A stretch of 64,000 nucleotides of DNA from assembly GCA_021014325.1 (NCBI GenBank), contig CM037473.1, forward strand, positions 25,906,822 through 25,970,821, in the 5' to 3' direction. This document shows positions 21,962 to 34,129 of this stretch, piece by piece. The position numbers and the translations under genes were made by a program. The notes beneath the pieces were generated by a model. That model searched no databases. It was not told the DNA's origin and saw only the letters and a list, made by a program, of their open reading frames with translations. The DNA comes from Plazaster borealis. Taxonomy: Eukaryota > Echinodermata > Asteroidea > Forcipulatida > Labidiasteridae. Numbering within the stretch: position 1 is the stretch's first letter; each line of letters opens with the position of its first letter.

Positions 21962-22247
21962 TTAAAGGCACGGGACACGTTTTGTAATTTTCAAAGACCA
22001 GTATTCTCACTTGGTGTATCCCAACATATGCATAAAATAACAAACTTGTGAAAATTTGGGCTCAATTGGCCATCAAAGTTGCAAGAAAATAATGAAAGAA
22101 AAAAAAAACCTTTGGCTTGAGGCCTGAAGTCTTTTTTCAGATTCAAATATTTTAGTGAGAAATTACCTCTTTCTCTAAAACTACGTTACTTTAGAGGGAG
22201 TCGATTCTCAAACGGTTCCAAAAACCAAATGTATAATTTCCCTTTAA
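21962..22247 (+). mobile_element. TTAA-A element, diverged and shortened
   Basis: Starts TTAAAGGCACGGGACACG and ends ATTTCCCTTTAA, with the internal family sequence ACATATGCATAAAATAACAA. The centre is altered (GGCTTGAGGCCTGAAGTC). Confidence 0.75.
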
Positions 22248-22610
22248 TACTGACCCGGGATCAAGATTATTATCTCAATTGCAATGAATATAATTAGATT
22301 GATGTGTTTTTCAAAGATTATAATGATACTACACTCTGAAATCTATAGTTTGTAATCAATACATGAAGTTACAGTAAACTACCTTTCATGTTTAAAAAAA
22401 TGCTTAAATTTATTCAATCAACTAGTGGGTCTTTGAACCGTGATTTATGTTTATATTAATTCAAAGGGAGTAGTAGTGATAGCGCCCTCTAGCAGTGATG
22501 CACAGAAACTTTAATGTTTATATTACTATGAAATTATCAAATAGTATTGTAGTTGAATAAAGCACTATTCTTTATCTTATTTTACAAGTAATTTTATAAC
22601 TTAAAGGCAC
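22248..22610. other. AT-rich spacer
   Basis: Nothing recognised between two TTAA-A elements. Confidence 0.5.
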
Positions 22611-22969
22611 TGAACACATTTGGAAATTGTCAAAGACCAGTGTTCTCACTTAGTATATCCCAACATATGCATAAAATAACAAGCCTGTGAAAATTTGGGC
22701 TCAGTTGGTCATCGAAGTTGCAAGAAAATGATGAAAGAAAAAACACCCTTGTTGTACAAATTTGTGTGCTTTCAGATAGGAATAAAAAATTCTTGCAAGA
22801 AGTTTTTATAATTTTAGTGAGAAATTACCTCTTTCTCAAAAACTATGTTACTTCAGAGGGAGTTGTTTCCTACAATGTTTTATACTATCAACAGCTCTCC
22901 GTTGCTTGTTATACCAAGTAAGTTTTTATGCTAATATTTGTTTTGAGCAAACGTGTACGATACCTTTAA
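22611..22969 (+). mobile_element. TTAA-A element
   Basis: TTAAAGGCACTGAACACATT to GTGTACGATACCTTTAA, with a slightly imperfect central palindrome. Confidence 0.88.
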
Positions 22970-23393
22970 AACCCGAAGGTCCAGGGAAATGTCGGAATTT
23001 AAGTTTATTTTGTGAATTTTACAAAATGATTGACTTTAGTAATTTAGGCTTTTGACAAGGAAACCAAGTCATTTAATTATATCATAGAATCAGACAAGTA
23101 TCAGGTTTGTTTATCCTTGTAAAATATTTTATTGTGTTACTTTTTAAAAATATTTCAGTTATATAATTGATCACTTGTTTAAACACATCTGAAAGGTTGT
23201 TGTTTTTTTGCTTGTTTAAATGGTACAAATAAATTACTTTTTAAAACCACAGGAAACACTTTGCTATTTCTTTTTCCTTTTTCTTTCTGACTCGAGCAAA
23301 TATCATAGGTCACTGAGGTGCATTTTATTTATTTATTTTTTTTAACCCACCCCATCCTAAGGTTTAAATATAAGTTCCGAGCGATTTTTTTCA
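22970..23393. other. AT-rich spacer
   Basis: No gene or repeat family recognised. Confidence 0.5.
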
Positions 23394-23475
23394 AGCGGCC
23401 ATGTGGCCCAGCGGGCTAGCTCACAGCTTCCGGAATTCCGGGGCTGTGAGCTCGGGGGTTCAAATCCTGGTGGGG
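23394..23475 (+). repeat. tRNA-like sequence with long variable arm, probably SINE or pseudogene
   Basis: GTGGCCCAGCGGGCTAGCTC resembles an A box and GGGGGTTCAAATCCTGG a B box, followed by a T run. The arms do not fold cleanly as a functional tRNA by eye. Confidence 0.4.
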
Positions 23476-23527
23476 ACCCTTTTTTAACAGTAAAAGAAGA
23501 TTTTTTTAAATTTTTTGTAAAAATGGG

Positions 23528-23600
23528 TAGGGCTTGAACCTGGTACCTTTAGCTCTGTAGCCTCTATCTCTTACCGCTCTGCTACTGAGCTTTCATGAAA
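23528..23600 (-). repeat. tRNA-like sequence, degenerate
   Basis: On the minus strand, GCTCAGTAGCAGAGCGGTAA and CAGGTTCAAGCCC mimic A and B boxes. Probably another tRNA-derived repeat head. Confidence 0.4.
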
Positions 23601-23759
23601 ATCATACGATTTTTGACCTGATGAATATTAGAATGGCCTGACTTAGAAATATTTTCGCCAAAGTTTTTCCCTGGCTCGAGCCTTGGATTTTTGGCTGATC
23701 TGAGGGTTGACCAAGGGCCTTGGAGCTCAGATATGGGGGTTAAATTTCTTAGGGCTGAG

Positions 23760-24545
23760 GGGCCAGGGGCTGTGAGCTGATGGCTTGGGGTGGGCTGGTG
23801 GGTTGGCAGTCAGCAGGATGGCCACAGCTGATGATGACTTGGGTACTGGGGTAGGGTAGGGCTGGTTGGGTGGCAGTAGGCAAGCTGGACAGAGCTGATG
23901 ACTTGGGGGTAGGGTAGGGGATGGTTGGATGGCAGTTAGCAAGCTGGACAGGGCTGATGACTTGGGGGTAGGGTACTGGGGATGGTTGGGTGGTAGTTAG
24001 CAAGCTGGACAGGGCCGATGACTTGGGGTTGGGTAGGGAATTGGGTGGCAGTTAGCAAGCTGGACAGGGCTGATGACTTGGGGTTGGGTAAGGGATGGTT
24101 GAGTGGCAGTAGGCAAGCATGACAGGGCTGATGAAGTGGGGGTAGGGTAGGGATGGTTGGGTGGCAGTTAGCGAGCTGGACAAGGCTGATGACTTTGGGG
24201 GTAGGGTAGGGGATGGTTGGGTGGTAGTTAGCAAGCTGGACAGGGCTGATGACTTGGGGTAGGGTAAGGGATAGTTGGGTGGCAGTTGGCAAGCATGACA
24301 GGGCTGATGAAGTACGTGGGGGTAGGGTAGGGATGGTTGGGTGGCAGTTAGCAAACTGGACAGGGCTGATGACATGGGGGTAGGGTAGGGGATGGTTGGG
24401 TGGTAGTTAGCAAGCTGGACAGGGCTGATGACTTGGGGTAGGGTAGGTGATGGTTGGGTGGCAGTTTGCAAGCAGGACAGGGCTGATGACTTGGGGTATG
24501 GTGGGGATGGTTGGGTGGCAGTTTGCAAGCTGGACAGTGGCAGTT
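23760..24545. repeat. G-rich minisatellite, about 58-bp unit
   Basis: GCAAGCTGGACAGGGCTGAT recurs every 55-61 bp about 13 times with GGGTAGGG-rich linkers. The proline-rich frames on the minus strand are shadows of this repeat. Confidence 0.9.
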
Positions 24546-24612
24546 AGCAATTAGCTGAGAGGGTTGCGCTGGATAGACGGTAATTGCTCTATACTCTGAC
24601 ACCCATGTTCCC

Positions 24613-25600
24613 ACACTAGATTTAGGGTTAGGGTTAGGGTTAGAATTAGAAAAATGCACTAGGGGTGTCCGAACATAGGTGTAGACTAGTCTTTCGTCGG
24701 GCTGGATGGGGGTTGCAAGTTTTTTGGGACCTCACAATAAAGTGGAATTTAGTTAAAGGAGCATAATCATTGTATTGATAAAATGACTGTGCCTTGCAAA
24801 TTGATTTAAGGGTTTTGGTTCATTTTGTATTAAAGGTTTAGTGATCATGTTTTGCAAATTAATTTTAAGGGATAGAAGTTTTTGGATAAAAATTGTTGCT
24901 TTTTAAAGTTTAATTTAAAGGCTGGATACATTTTGTATTAAATGAGAGACCATGCTTTATGAAATATTTTAAAGGTGTAGTGCATATCACATTGAGGTGG
25001 TAATGTGTTTTAAATATTTAAAGTTACTTTTTTAAGGGATAAAGTAGTGCTTTACTAAAGTAGTGCTTTACTACTGTATTAAAGGTACGCTACTTTTTGT
25101 GTTTTGTTTAGATTTAGGGTAAGGGTTAGGATTAGAAAAATGCACTAGGGGTGTCGGAACATAGGTGTAGACTAGTCTTTTGTCGGGCTGGATGGGGGTT
25201 GCGAGTTTTTTGGGACCTCACAATAAAGTGGAATTTAGTTAAAGGAGCATAATAATTGTATTGAAAAAATGACTGTGCCTTGCAAATTGATTTAAGGGCT
25301 TGGTTTATTTTGTATTAAAGGTTTAGTGATCATGTTTTGCAAATTAATTTAAAGGGATAGAAGTTTTTGGATAAAAATTGTTGCTTTTTAAAATTTAATT
25401 TAAAGGCTGGATACATTTTGTATTAAATGAGAGAACATGCTTTATGAAATATTTTAAAGGTGTAGTGCAGTTCACATCGAGGTGGTAATGTGTTTTAATT
25501 ATTTAAAGTTACTTTTTTGAGGGATAAAGTAGTGCTTTACTAAAGTAGTGATTTACTAATGTATTAAAGGTACGCTACTTTTTGTGTTTTAATTATTTTT
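24613..25600. repeat. 486-bp tandem duplication with TTAGGG-like leaders
   Basis: AAAAATGCACTAGGGGTGTC occurs at 24650 and 25136, each after a short GGGTTAGGGTTAGG run, and each unit continues for nearly 490 bp. The leaders are short interstitial telomere-like repeats. Confidence 0.85.
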
Positions 25601-26805
25601 AGTTGTTTTGTTTTCGAGGGATAAAATAGTGCTTTTTAGTGCTTCAAATTTGTATAAAGGGACGATGCTTGAAGAGATTACAGACCCGATTTACTGGGTT
25701 GTTTTAGTTGGTTTTTAAAATTTTATTTAGACAATAAAGGGATTTATTTTGCTGCAGCCATCTTTGTTGGATTCCCTGTACACTGCCTATTGTTAGATTA
25801 CTAGGCTGAATGGGACCAGCCTATTTCATCTGCGGGTTGGACTTTGTCTTACATAGTAGGAAAGAAAAATATGCATGCTGCCCTCTGTTGTTGAACTTTA
25901 TACGCATGAATGAAAACAGTTATTTTAGCTCCAGAAGTTGTGTACCAAAACAGTATGGTTTGCTCAATAAAAATAAATTAAAAACTTGAAATATAACAGA
26001 CATAATGTACTTAAAGTAATGGAATGAAACAAATTTCTTGCTGTTTAAATAATCATTTTATTTCACAACTTCAAACTAACAAACACAAATGATACAATTT
26101 GTTCAATAATAATAAAGTTAGTGTAAGAGCAATTTTAATCTTACTGAATCCTGCCAAAAAAAGGAGAAAAACTTAAAAAGTTATGAATGATATTTGCTGC
26201 TCTTTCTAGACCTCCATGTCTGCAAACTATGCTTTTAGTTTTTGGATATAGTGATTTTCAATTTAACACACAGCAGAGTAAAATTTCATCAAATTATGTG
26301 GTAAAGTTTCCCCCAAAAATTGATCATGGATTTTGTGCATGTAAAATTCCATATGAAAAATACAAACTCTGTTTCGGAACAATTGTCTTGCACATAATAA
26401 TAACGAGAACTTGTTTTCCCTAAACTATTGAACCTTTTAGCCTTTGAGAAAGACTGCTAGGGTCTGGTAACAAATTTATAAAGAATAAGCATTAAAATCA
26501 ATTATTTATCAGTATTTATCAACAACACAAACGTGCACCACCTATGGGTAAAGTTTTTTATCAATTTGATTAAAACATCAGCAGCTTCTTTTAGAATTTC
26601 ATATTGAAATATTAAAAGGTTTAATAAATTGGTGCTTTTGGGGAAAGTAAACACAACCTGTAAACTATCATAAAAGTCAGATTTTTTGCAAGAGATGTTG
26701 TTTGTTTCTTCAGAGAACTTGTGCACATTCAAGTTTTAGATTTTGATTAAAAAGAGTAAGACGTCATTTTTGACAATTTTCTTGCAAATAGGTAAACTTT
26801 TCTAT
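25601..26805. other. AT-rich spacer
   Basis: No gene recognised. An open frame at 26187-26423 has no known motif and no convincing context. Confidence 0.5.
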
Positions 26806-27204
26806 TTAAAGGGATTGTATACGTTTGATAATTGGAACCCACTGTTTGTTTCAATCCTATATTGTTGTAGATATATACCATAAAATTAACCTGTGAAAAT
26901 TTCATTTCAAAAGGTGGTAGCGTTTTTGAGATATTGCCGAAAATCTGGAGCGGTTTGTCCACGCAGGTAGAATAATCTGCGATTGGAAGACACAATCTGA
27001 GAAACGTTACCGCAGTTTTAACGCTTCTTAGATTCAAATTTTTGGGGGATAAAAAGTGATATATTTTTACATAACCGCACTATTTTGAAGTGGACATTTT
27101 CTCAAAATGCATTATACTATCCAAAGCTGCTGTACTTCTTACCAAGTAAGTTTTTATTGCCATTAATTTTAAGAGTGATTACCAAACGTATACCTTCCCT
27201 TTAA
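26806..27204 (+). mobile_element. TTAA-B element, 399 bp
   Basis: TTAAAGGGATTGTATACGTT to AAACGTATACCTTCCCTTTAA-type ends, with the internal sequence AAGGTGGTAGCGTTTTTGAG. Related ends and length to 30665, 40405 and 50896. Confidence 0.88.
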
Positions 27205-27669
27205 AAAATATTCTTCATAATTTTTCAATTACGTTTAATAACTTTGAAATCAAGAAAAATATAATGTTCACTTTAAATTGAGCTTTAGGAACAAGTTAAG
27301 TGGACCTTTGCAAGCTTAATTTAATTTTTCAAGTTTAATTTGATGACTTTTTAATTTGGTGGGACCCAACATGCCTTAATGCAATGTGTCCTGAAATCCC
27401 TTTCACAGGTTGGGAATTTTCCATGTTTTATGCTACTTATGATTCTGAACTTCCTTTAACGAACCATGGCACCACCATTAGTTGAACCGCAAATGGCATA
27501 AGTGCTTGCTTGCAATTGATGCACTTATTTACAGTTATATAGTTAATAACTAACACATTAGGAATCTTACAAATAATACAACAGATTGCTGGTTGTCTAT
27601 TTGGCTTGCGGTAACACCATGTGTGTATCTACTTCCTGTGTAGATTTTTGTTCTTTGAGAACCTGTCTT
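27205..27669. other. AT-rich spacer
   Basis: Nothing recognised. Confidence 0.5.
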
Positions 27670-27765
27670 GCTATGTATTCTACTGCCGCGGAGTAGATTT
27701 CGGAATTCGGGAGACTATTCTACTGCCGCAGAGTAGAATTTTCGGATTTCGGGAGACTTGCAAGT
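27670..27765 (-). repeat. Fragment related to the 72-bp satellite core
   Basis: TTCTACTGCCGCGGAGTAGA and TTCTACTGCCGCAGAGTAGA, each followed by TTCGG and GGGAGACT, repeat the inverse of the satellite core CTCTGCGGCAGTAG far from the array. Confidence 0.55.
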
Positions 27766-28224
27766 TCTGAAAAAACTGTCCTGCTTCTTAACTACTACCT
27801 GGGCTGAAGGTAGGAAATCAGTTTGGACAACTACTTTCGCTTAGTGGATCGGGGGGACTTCTCGTTATTAACCTCACTGTTGCGGAGTGAGTTCTTAATT
27901 GGTCTCAACATTTCGACTAGCTTGCTTTAGTCATAGTCAGGAGATTGCTGGTAGTTCGCCATGATTCCTTGATGAGAAAGACGTCTTGAAGATAGATCAT
28001 GTTTCTATATGCGTTGCTCTCCTTCTCTGAATCCTTCAATGTGAGAGTAAAGGTTATTTGTTCCACACGCGTTGGTTGTATGACATCAGCCACTCAAGCT
28101 GTGAAAGTGCATTAAAGAAAGATATGATCAAACAAACTGGCCCTCCCCTGTTGACCTTGAAATCGCATGAGCCTTCAATGTTGACTTGATATCTAAAGCA
28201 TTCGGGTTGTAGAAAGAAAAATTG

Positions 28225-28470
28225 CCTACGGAGCGGGATTTGAACCAATGACCTGTAGTTTACATGCAGGTGCTCTACCAACTGAGCTATCTAGCCCTAC
28301 GTTGGCGATCTCCATATTTGTAAATATCTTTGTTCAGGGGTGACAGTCAGAAGCCACCCTGAACAAAGATATTGACAAATAGGGAGACTGCCGACGTAGG
28401 GCTAGATAGCTCAGTTGGTAGAGCACTGGCATGTAAACCGGAGATCATTGGTTCAAATCCCGCTCTAGTA
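28225..28470. repeat. Inverted pair of tRNA-like sequences
   Basis: A plus-strand copy (28399-28470; GATAGCTCAGTTGGTAGAGC, GGTTCAAATCCCGC) faces a minus-strand copy (28225-28297) across the palindrome ATCTTTGTTCAGGG ... CCCTGAACAAAGAT. By position the plus copy would present TGT or GT-type bases in the anticodon loop, but the anticodon stem pairs poorly, so I read both as tRNA-derived repeat heads rather than working tRNA genes. A third partial relative lies near 28690-28755. Confidence 0.55.
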
Positions 28471-28612
28471 AATTGTTCTTTGTTCAACCCCAAATTATTT
28501 AAAATTTATCCAGTTAGTTTTTCTGGTGGTTTATAACTTAATATTTGAAATAAAAAAGTTGCATCCCCTTAAGATGATCCCCTGGCTGTTGCTTCCCAGG
28601 TTGTATCGAAAG

Positions 28613-28665
28613 CTAACCCCAACCCTACCCTAACCCTAACCCCTAACCCCTAACCCTAACCCTGG
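28613..28665. repeat. Interstitial telomere-like CCCTAA run
   Basis: About seven imperfect CCCTAA / CCCCTAA units. Short, and flanked by tRNA-like repeats. Confidence 0.75.
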
Positions 28666-28759
28666 CTACATGGCAGCTAACGGTTGTTTGGCTTCTGACT
28701 GACACCCCTGAACAAAGATGTTGCCAAATAGGCTCAGTTGGTAAAGTGCCGGCATTTAA

Positions 28760-29410
28760 AATTCCTTAGTTAATGGTGTAACTTGAGACAATAACAGTCT
28801 TGAGAAAGACAACTGTCAGTTTTTACTTGAGGCTCAATGATATTTACGCTTAACACATTGTTGTACGTTCAACGAAGACTGATTTAACACTGTGTGACAT
28901 AAAGTAGGAACTATCTATACTTTTAAATCACTGGGTTTGTTTTGTGGAAATGGTACATTTATTCCAACTCTTTGCATTCTAAGCAAATTATCCATACCAT
29001 TTGGGTTGGTCACATTTTCAGAAATGGTTAGGGACATTGTTCATAATCATGTGTGATTAATTTATGTAAGGGGTAATGTTAATATAACATGTACAAGTTT
29101 TTCAAATCTGTAATCAATCTGTAGGGATATAACCACTCATCTGAGTTAGGCTGGTGCCAGCATGAAGTCCCCAAAGTGTTGTGGCATGTGGTGTGGGGGT
29201 GCTGTCTGTATGGTGCTGCAAAAACAGCCCACCTTTTGATGTTAGTGTAAAAAAGTTATTTACCCCTCAGGGATCGACATACCTTTGTTGTAACCCTTAC
29301 ACATCTACATTGGTGATGATGGGTAGACGTTTGGGTGATGATAGGCCCTGTAGATGTCATTTGAGGATGGCACGCCCTCTAAAGTAAAAAAAAACCAGCA
29401 TAATTTATCT
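28760..29410. other. Spacer without recognised features
   Basis: No gene, and no repeat family that I can name. Confidence 0.45.
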
Positions 29411-29784
29411 TTAAAGGCATCGTACACGTTTGGTAATTGCCAAAGACCTGTGAACTCATTTGGTGTATCCCAACATATGCATAAAATAACAAGCCTGTGA
29501 ACATTTGGGCTCAATTGGTCATTGAAGTTGCAAGAAAATGATGAAAGAAAAAACACCCTTGTTGTACAAATTTGTGTGCTTTCAGATAGGAATAAAAACT
29601 TCTTGCAAGAAGTTTTTATTATTTTAGTGAGAAATTACCTCTTTCTCAAAAACTACGTTACTTCAGAGGCAGTCGTTTCTCACAATGTTTTATACTATCA
29701 ACAGATCTCTGTTGCTCGTTACCAAGTCAGTTTTTATGCTAATATATATTTTGAGTAATTACCAAACATGTACAGTGCCTTTAA
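29411..29784 (+). mobile_element. TTAA-A element
   Basis: TTAAAGGCATCGTACACG to GTACAGTGCCTTTAA, with an intact central palindrome AACTTCTTGCAAGAAGTT. Confidence 0.9.
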
Positions 29785-30316
29785 CGTACAGTACTGTCTA
29801 ATCACCTTATAATTGCCATCTTAGTTTTTCAAGATTTCTAGGCAATAGTAAAAGCCTGAATAATGGCGAGCAAAACTTATAACAGATGTGCAAACACTTA
29901 AATTAAACGCTTACTATTATTTTGCAGTACTTTTCAACATGAGAAGTTACTTGAGGGATTTCTTGTCAACTATCATGTTTGATATTTTCCCTTTGTGTAA
30001 AATAATATCCACAGATTTTTTAATTTACCTTCTTAGTTGAACATCTCATGTACCAGTTTTTGCAAACAAGTAGACACTATATTAAGATGGAAGCTTCGCT
30101 GGTTACTTTGATTATATCTTTATTGATAATTTGGCCAATAAATCAGCATTACGTTGGCAATAAAACCAATCTACGACCCTACCTTTAATGATAAAGCAGT
30201 TCATTCACCAAACTCAATGTACATCTTATGAAGCTTATCAACTGCAGGTCTCGGACATCGACTTAGAAATGGTAGTCCTCACTGTATAATGTAAATTTTA
30301 AAAAATAATGTTAGCT
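29785..30316. other. Spacer sharing a short repeat with about 32.36 kb
   Basis: AATCAGCATTACGTTGGCAA near 30140 resembles AATCAGCATTACGTTAACAA near 32393. No gene seen. Confidence 0.45.
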
Positions 30317-30668
30317 TTAAAGGTATTGTAGACTTTTGGTAACAGCTCAAAATCAGTGTCCACAATTTGTGTGATTCAACATATACATGAACAAACAAAC
30401 CTTTGAAAGTTTGAGCTCAATTGGTCATCGAGGTCTTGAGAAAATAGTGAAATGAGACCTTATGTGTTTTCTGTTTTTTCAAACATCAAGTTTTTATCAG
30501 GCGTGATAAAAAACACTGTTTTACTCATTTCTCAGAAACGGTAGCATTTCAGGCAAAAATATTTTAAGGAACCCTTTCTACCATTACTTACTTTAAATCA
30601 TGTAAGTTATGTGTGAATCTGTGAACATTTGTGTTTTTGATCTTACCAATAGTGTACAGGGCCTTTAA
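30317..30668 (+). mobile_element. TTAA-C element
   Basis: TTAAAGGTATTGTAGAC to AGTGTACAGGGCCTTTAA, with the internal sequence AACAGCTCAAAATCAGTGTC. Its last TTAA is also the first TTAA of the next element. Confidence 0.88.
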
Positions 30669-31059
30669 AGGGATTGTATATAATATGTTTGGTAATTGGA
30701 ACCCACTGTTTGTTTTAATCCTACATAGTTGTAGATAAATACCTTAAAACTAACCTGTGAAAATTTTACTTCAAAAGGTGGTAGCGTTTTTGAGATATTG
30801 CTGAAAATCTGGAGCGGTTATGTCCCAGCAGGAAGAATAATCTGCAATTGGAATACACAATCTGAGAAATGTTACTGCAGTTACGCTTCTCAGATTCAAA
30901 TTTTTGGGGATAAAAAGTGATATCTTTTTCCATAACCGCAGTACTTCGAATTGAAAAGGTTCTCAAAATGCATTATACTATCCAAAGCTGCTGTTACCAA
31001 GTAAGTTTTTATTGCCAATAATTTTCAGAGTCATTACCAAACGTATACAGACCCTTTAA
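30665..31059 (+). mobile_element. TTAA-B element, abutting TTAA-C
   Basis: TTAAAGGGATTGTATATAAT to CGTATACAGACCCTTTAA. It shares the TTAA at 30665-30668 with the preceding element. Confidence 0.88.
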
Positions 31060-31092
31060 GATAACATAATTTTGGATTGAACAAAGACAAAT

Positions 31093-31172
31093 TTATTAGA
31101 GCGGGATTTGAACCAAAGACCTCCAGATTAACGTGCCAGCACTCTACCAACTGAACTATCTATATATTTAGC
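31093..31172 (-). repeat. tRNA-like SINE head
   Basis: On the minus strand, AGATAGTTCAGTTGGTAGAG and TTGGTTCAAATCCCGC are A- and B-box-like, close to the heads at 28.2-28.5 kb. Confidence 0.5.
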
Positions 31173-31387
31173 CCAATATCGATAGTCTCTCAATATCTTT
31201 GTCATTTCAAATATCAAGTAGTACAACACAAGGGAAACTGACTCGGTCAATTTGAAAATAATTTGCAGGTGAGCAAATAAAAATTGACGAGAGCGAATAA
31301 TAGCATTGACAAGTACAAAACACATGTCATTTGAAATAAATCCAGAAAAAAACCCTGTTCAAATCTTGTGATTCACAATAATACACA

Positions 31388-31785
31388 GTTTTTATATAGC
31401 GCTTTATAACTACCGAGGGCATCTAAAAGCACTCATTACTTTTTCATTTTTTTGCATGTTCATATCAAAACACCCATTTATTTACATAGCACCCTGTTAC
31501 GGTTTACAAGTTGTTGTGGCCCAGTCTGCAACCTACCATGCCAGAAAACACTGGGGGGGGGGGGGGGTGGGGGTGGCAAACCCATTTTGTCAATGAAAAA
31601 TGGACAGGTAGGTGCATTTGTACACAACACACAGGATCTATGGTGTTATGCCTCGTGCAAAGGATGAAGTAATAATGGTTAAGTGTCTTTCTTATAAGGA
31701 CACAAGTGTCAAGACCGGGACTCGAACCCACACTCTGCTGATCAGAAACACCAGAGCTTGAGTCCAGTGTGCATTCATGGAGGCC
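31388..31785 (-). mobile_element. SINE-3 copy with inserted G run
   Basis: The tail TATATAGCGCTTTATAAC, the body ATAATGGTTAAGTGTC and the head (minus strand GAGTGTGGGTTCGAGTCCCG, CACTGGACTCAAGCTCTGG) match 52355-52840. Confidence 0.7.
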
Positions 31786-32531
31786 TAATGTGGCTGTTCA
31801 AAAACTTACCTGTTGAAGATGACAAAATTGCTGGATGTAGGCTGCATGCTCATCGTGCGTCTACTTTCGGATATGCAATTTCATTTGACTATATGGCACT
31901 TCTCTGGCTAGCCTACATGGAAACAAAAGTAAAATAATATTTTGTGAAAGGGATGTTTGTATTGCCTTCAAATAATGCTTAACCACAAGAGGGCGCCACT
32001 CCAGTAATGCGTGGTAATCCGACTTCTTGAAAGCAAAGAATGCAAAGAATTTGCTCTCGAAAAGCTGTTGATAGGGTCATACTTTGGTAAAGACTGACCC
32101 CGAAAATAAAATAATGTAATTTCTATTATAAAGCCTACTTGTAATATAGAAAGGTGGTAAAGCTAACTGCAGAACTAATTTGTCTGACGTGCCCCTGTTG
32201 ATAAGAAATCAATCAAACTAGCACCTCACGAAAAATTGGAATCTCCAAAAGTGACTTTAGGAGATTCAAATTTCCATGGAGTCTGATTGTGAATTCTGTG
32301 GCCAGAGATGCGGTTGGTACCCACTGTACTTTGTTCAACTGAAACTTTCAAAGATGACTTTTATTGTTTCTTTTTTGATAATTTTGATACAAATCAGCAT
32401 TACGTTAACAAAAACCAACTTTAAGGTCCCTGTATCATACATAGCTTTAATTGTTCTATTATTGGTTTGTTAATGTTTCCATGAAAGAAACTCTGCTTTA
32501 TGGTAATACGACACTCAATTGTTTTACTTTG
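31786..32531. other. Spacer
   Basis: No gene recognised. A 65-codon frame at 32276-32473 could encode hydrophobic segments, but it lacks context and part of it is repeated DNA. Confidence 0.45.
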
Positions 32532-32896
32532 TTAAAGGCACTGTACAGGTTTGGTAATTACTCAAAATGTATATTAGCATAAAAACTGACTTGGTAACGA
32601 GCAACCGAGAGCTGTTGATAGTATAAAACATTGTGAGAAACGACTCCCTCTGAAGTAACGTAGTTTTTGAGAAAGAGGTAATTTCTCACTTAAATAATAA
32701 AAGACTTCTTGCATAAGAAGCCTTTTATTCCTATCTGAAAGCACACAAATTTGTATTTTCATAATTTTCTTGCAACTTCAATGACCAATTGAGCCCAAAT
32801 TTCCACAGGCTTGTTATTTTTATGCATATTATGTTGGGATTCACCAAGTGAGAACACTGGTCTTTGACAATTTCCAAACGTGTTCAGTGCCTTTAA
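32532..32896 (-). mobile_element. TTAA-A element, variant centre
   Basis: TTAAAGGCACTGTACAGG to CGTGTTCAGTGCCTTTAA. The centre is AAGACTTCTTGCATAAGAAG. Confidence 0.88.
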
Positions 32897-34129
32897 ATAT
32901 CATAAACTTGCCCGTATAAGACGGTCCCCCACAACACACACACAAACAACACCTCGGACTTAATCAAATGCCATTGGCCATGAGATAGTTTCCAACATTT
33001 TGTTTGTCAAGTCAATTAAAACATTTACATTACTAAAAGTGTCGGTCTTTCTTTTTAGGTTAAAAAAGAATTCTGTTGAATAGTGGTTTCTGAAAAAGTA
33101 TCAACGACAGCGACCGTTGATGATGATGGTGCGATCTTTGGCAGCTGTTGTCGCAAATAACCTCATATTTTTTTCATTAATTATATAAGTAAATTAATTA
33201 GAAACACAATCATCATTGTCACAATCAAATTATTAACTCACCTTAACATTTTTAGGGTAGTTGTATCCTCAGAACTGCAGTAAACCTGAAGTTGCTGGAG
33301 AGTAAGTTACATAGACGTCTCTGGTCTTGACGTTTCCACCTTGTCTTGGAAAATTGGAAAATTCGCGGTCCAACGTATCACGTGTTACGATCAAGCAAGA
33401 CACGCCCATAGTTTCAGAAACACTTTGCATAACAAAAATAAGTCCTTTTCATTCAATTGGACTATCATTATTTGGTCATCATTTGGTCATACAAAGAACT
33501 TTGAATTCAGGTTGATGAGTCTGTGTTGTTACTTGTCCATAAGTACTACCGTAAATGGCGGGGTAACTTTGGCAGTTTTTGTATGAATGGTGCAGTAATA
33601 TTTTTCCATGGTTGTAGCTGCATGGATGCTTATTAATTCTTACTTCTATGTGACATTAGGGGCACCCTCTACCCTAGTGATCATAAAAATTAGAATTATT
33701 TTTTTCCATTAAACCCCTGGGGGTCAATTAATGTGCTGCCAAAGTTACCCCGGGTTTGGGGCAACTTTAGCAGCTTGTATGTTTTGTGTTAAATAGAGAA
33801 AAAAGAAAGAAATGGGGAAAAAACCTCGATATAGACGTAAACGGTGTGTTTTCTTTACGATTGATGCCACGCACAGTGATTAAAAAAGATGTCCAAAGTC
33901 TGAATTCAGATAAAAATCTGAAATTGATCATTCTTTAGATTTTAACTAATATTTTATAATTAATGCACAGAAATGCTATAAACAGCCAATTATGCTTACG
34001 TGTTTATTATTAGAAAAATTGATTTTATCGTTTGGGATTGCCAGGAGAAAGAAATAACAGTTGAATTTACCTAAATACTTCAACAAACATTCACGGTAGT
34101 ATTTTTTTTCTTCGGAATTGAGTCCCAAT
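32897..34129. other. Spacer without recognised gene
   Basis: AT-rich. A splice-like pair (CCTCAG at about 33272, GAGTAAGTT at about 33300) would bound about 30 bases, too little to call an exon. Confidence 0.45.

Noticed and set aside
23727..24659. Proline-rich proteins on the minus strand
   Set aside because: Shadows of the G-rich 58-bp minisatellite, overlapping in several frames.
28399..28470. Functional tRNA gene
   Set aside because: A and B boxes are good, but the anticodon stem and acceptor pairing look imperfect and an inverted twin lies beside it; more likely a tRNA-derived repeat.
32276..32473. Small hydrophobic membrane protein of 65 residues
   Set aside because: Part of the sequence recurs near 30.1 kb without the frame; no splice or promoter context and no family likeness.
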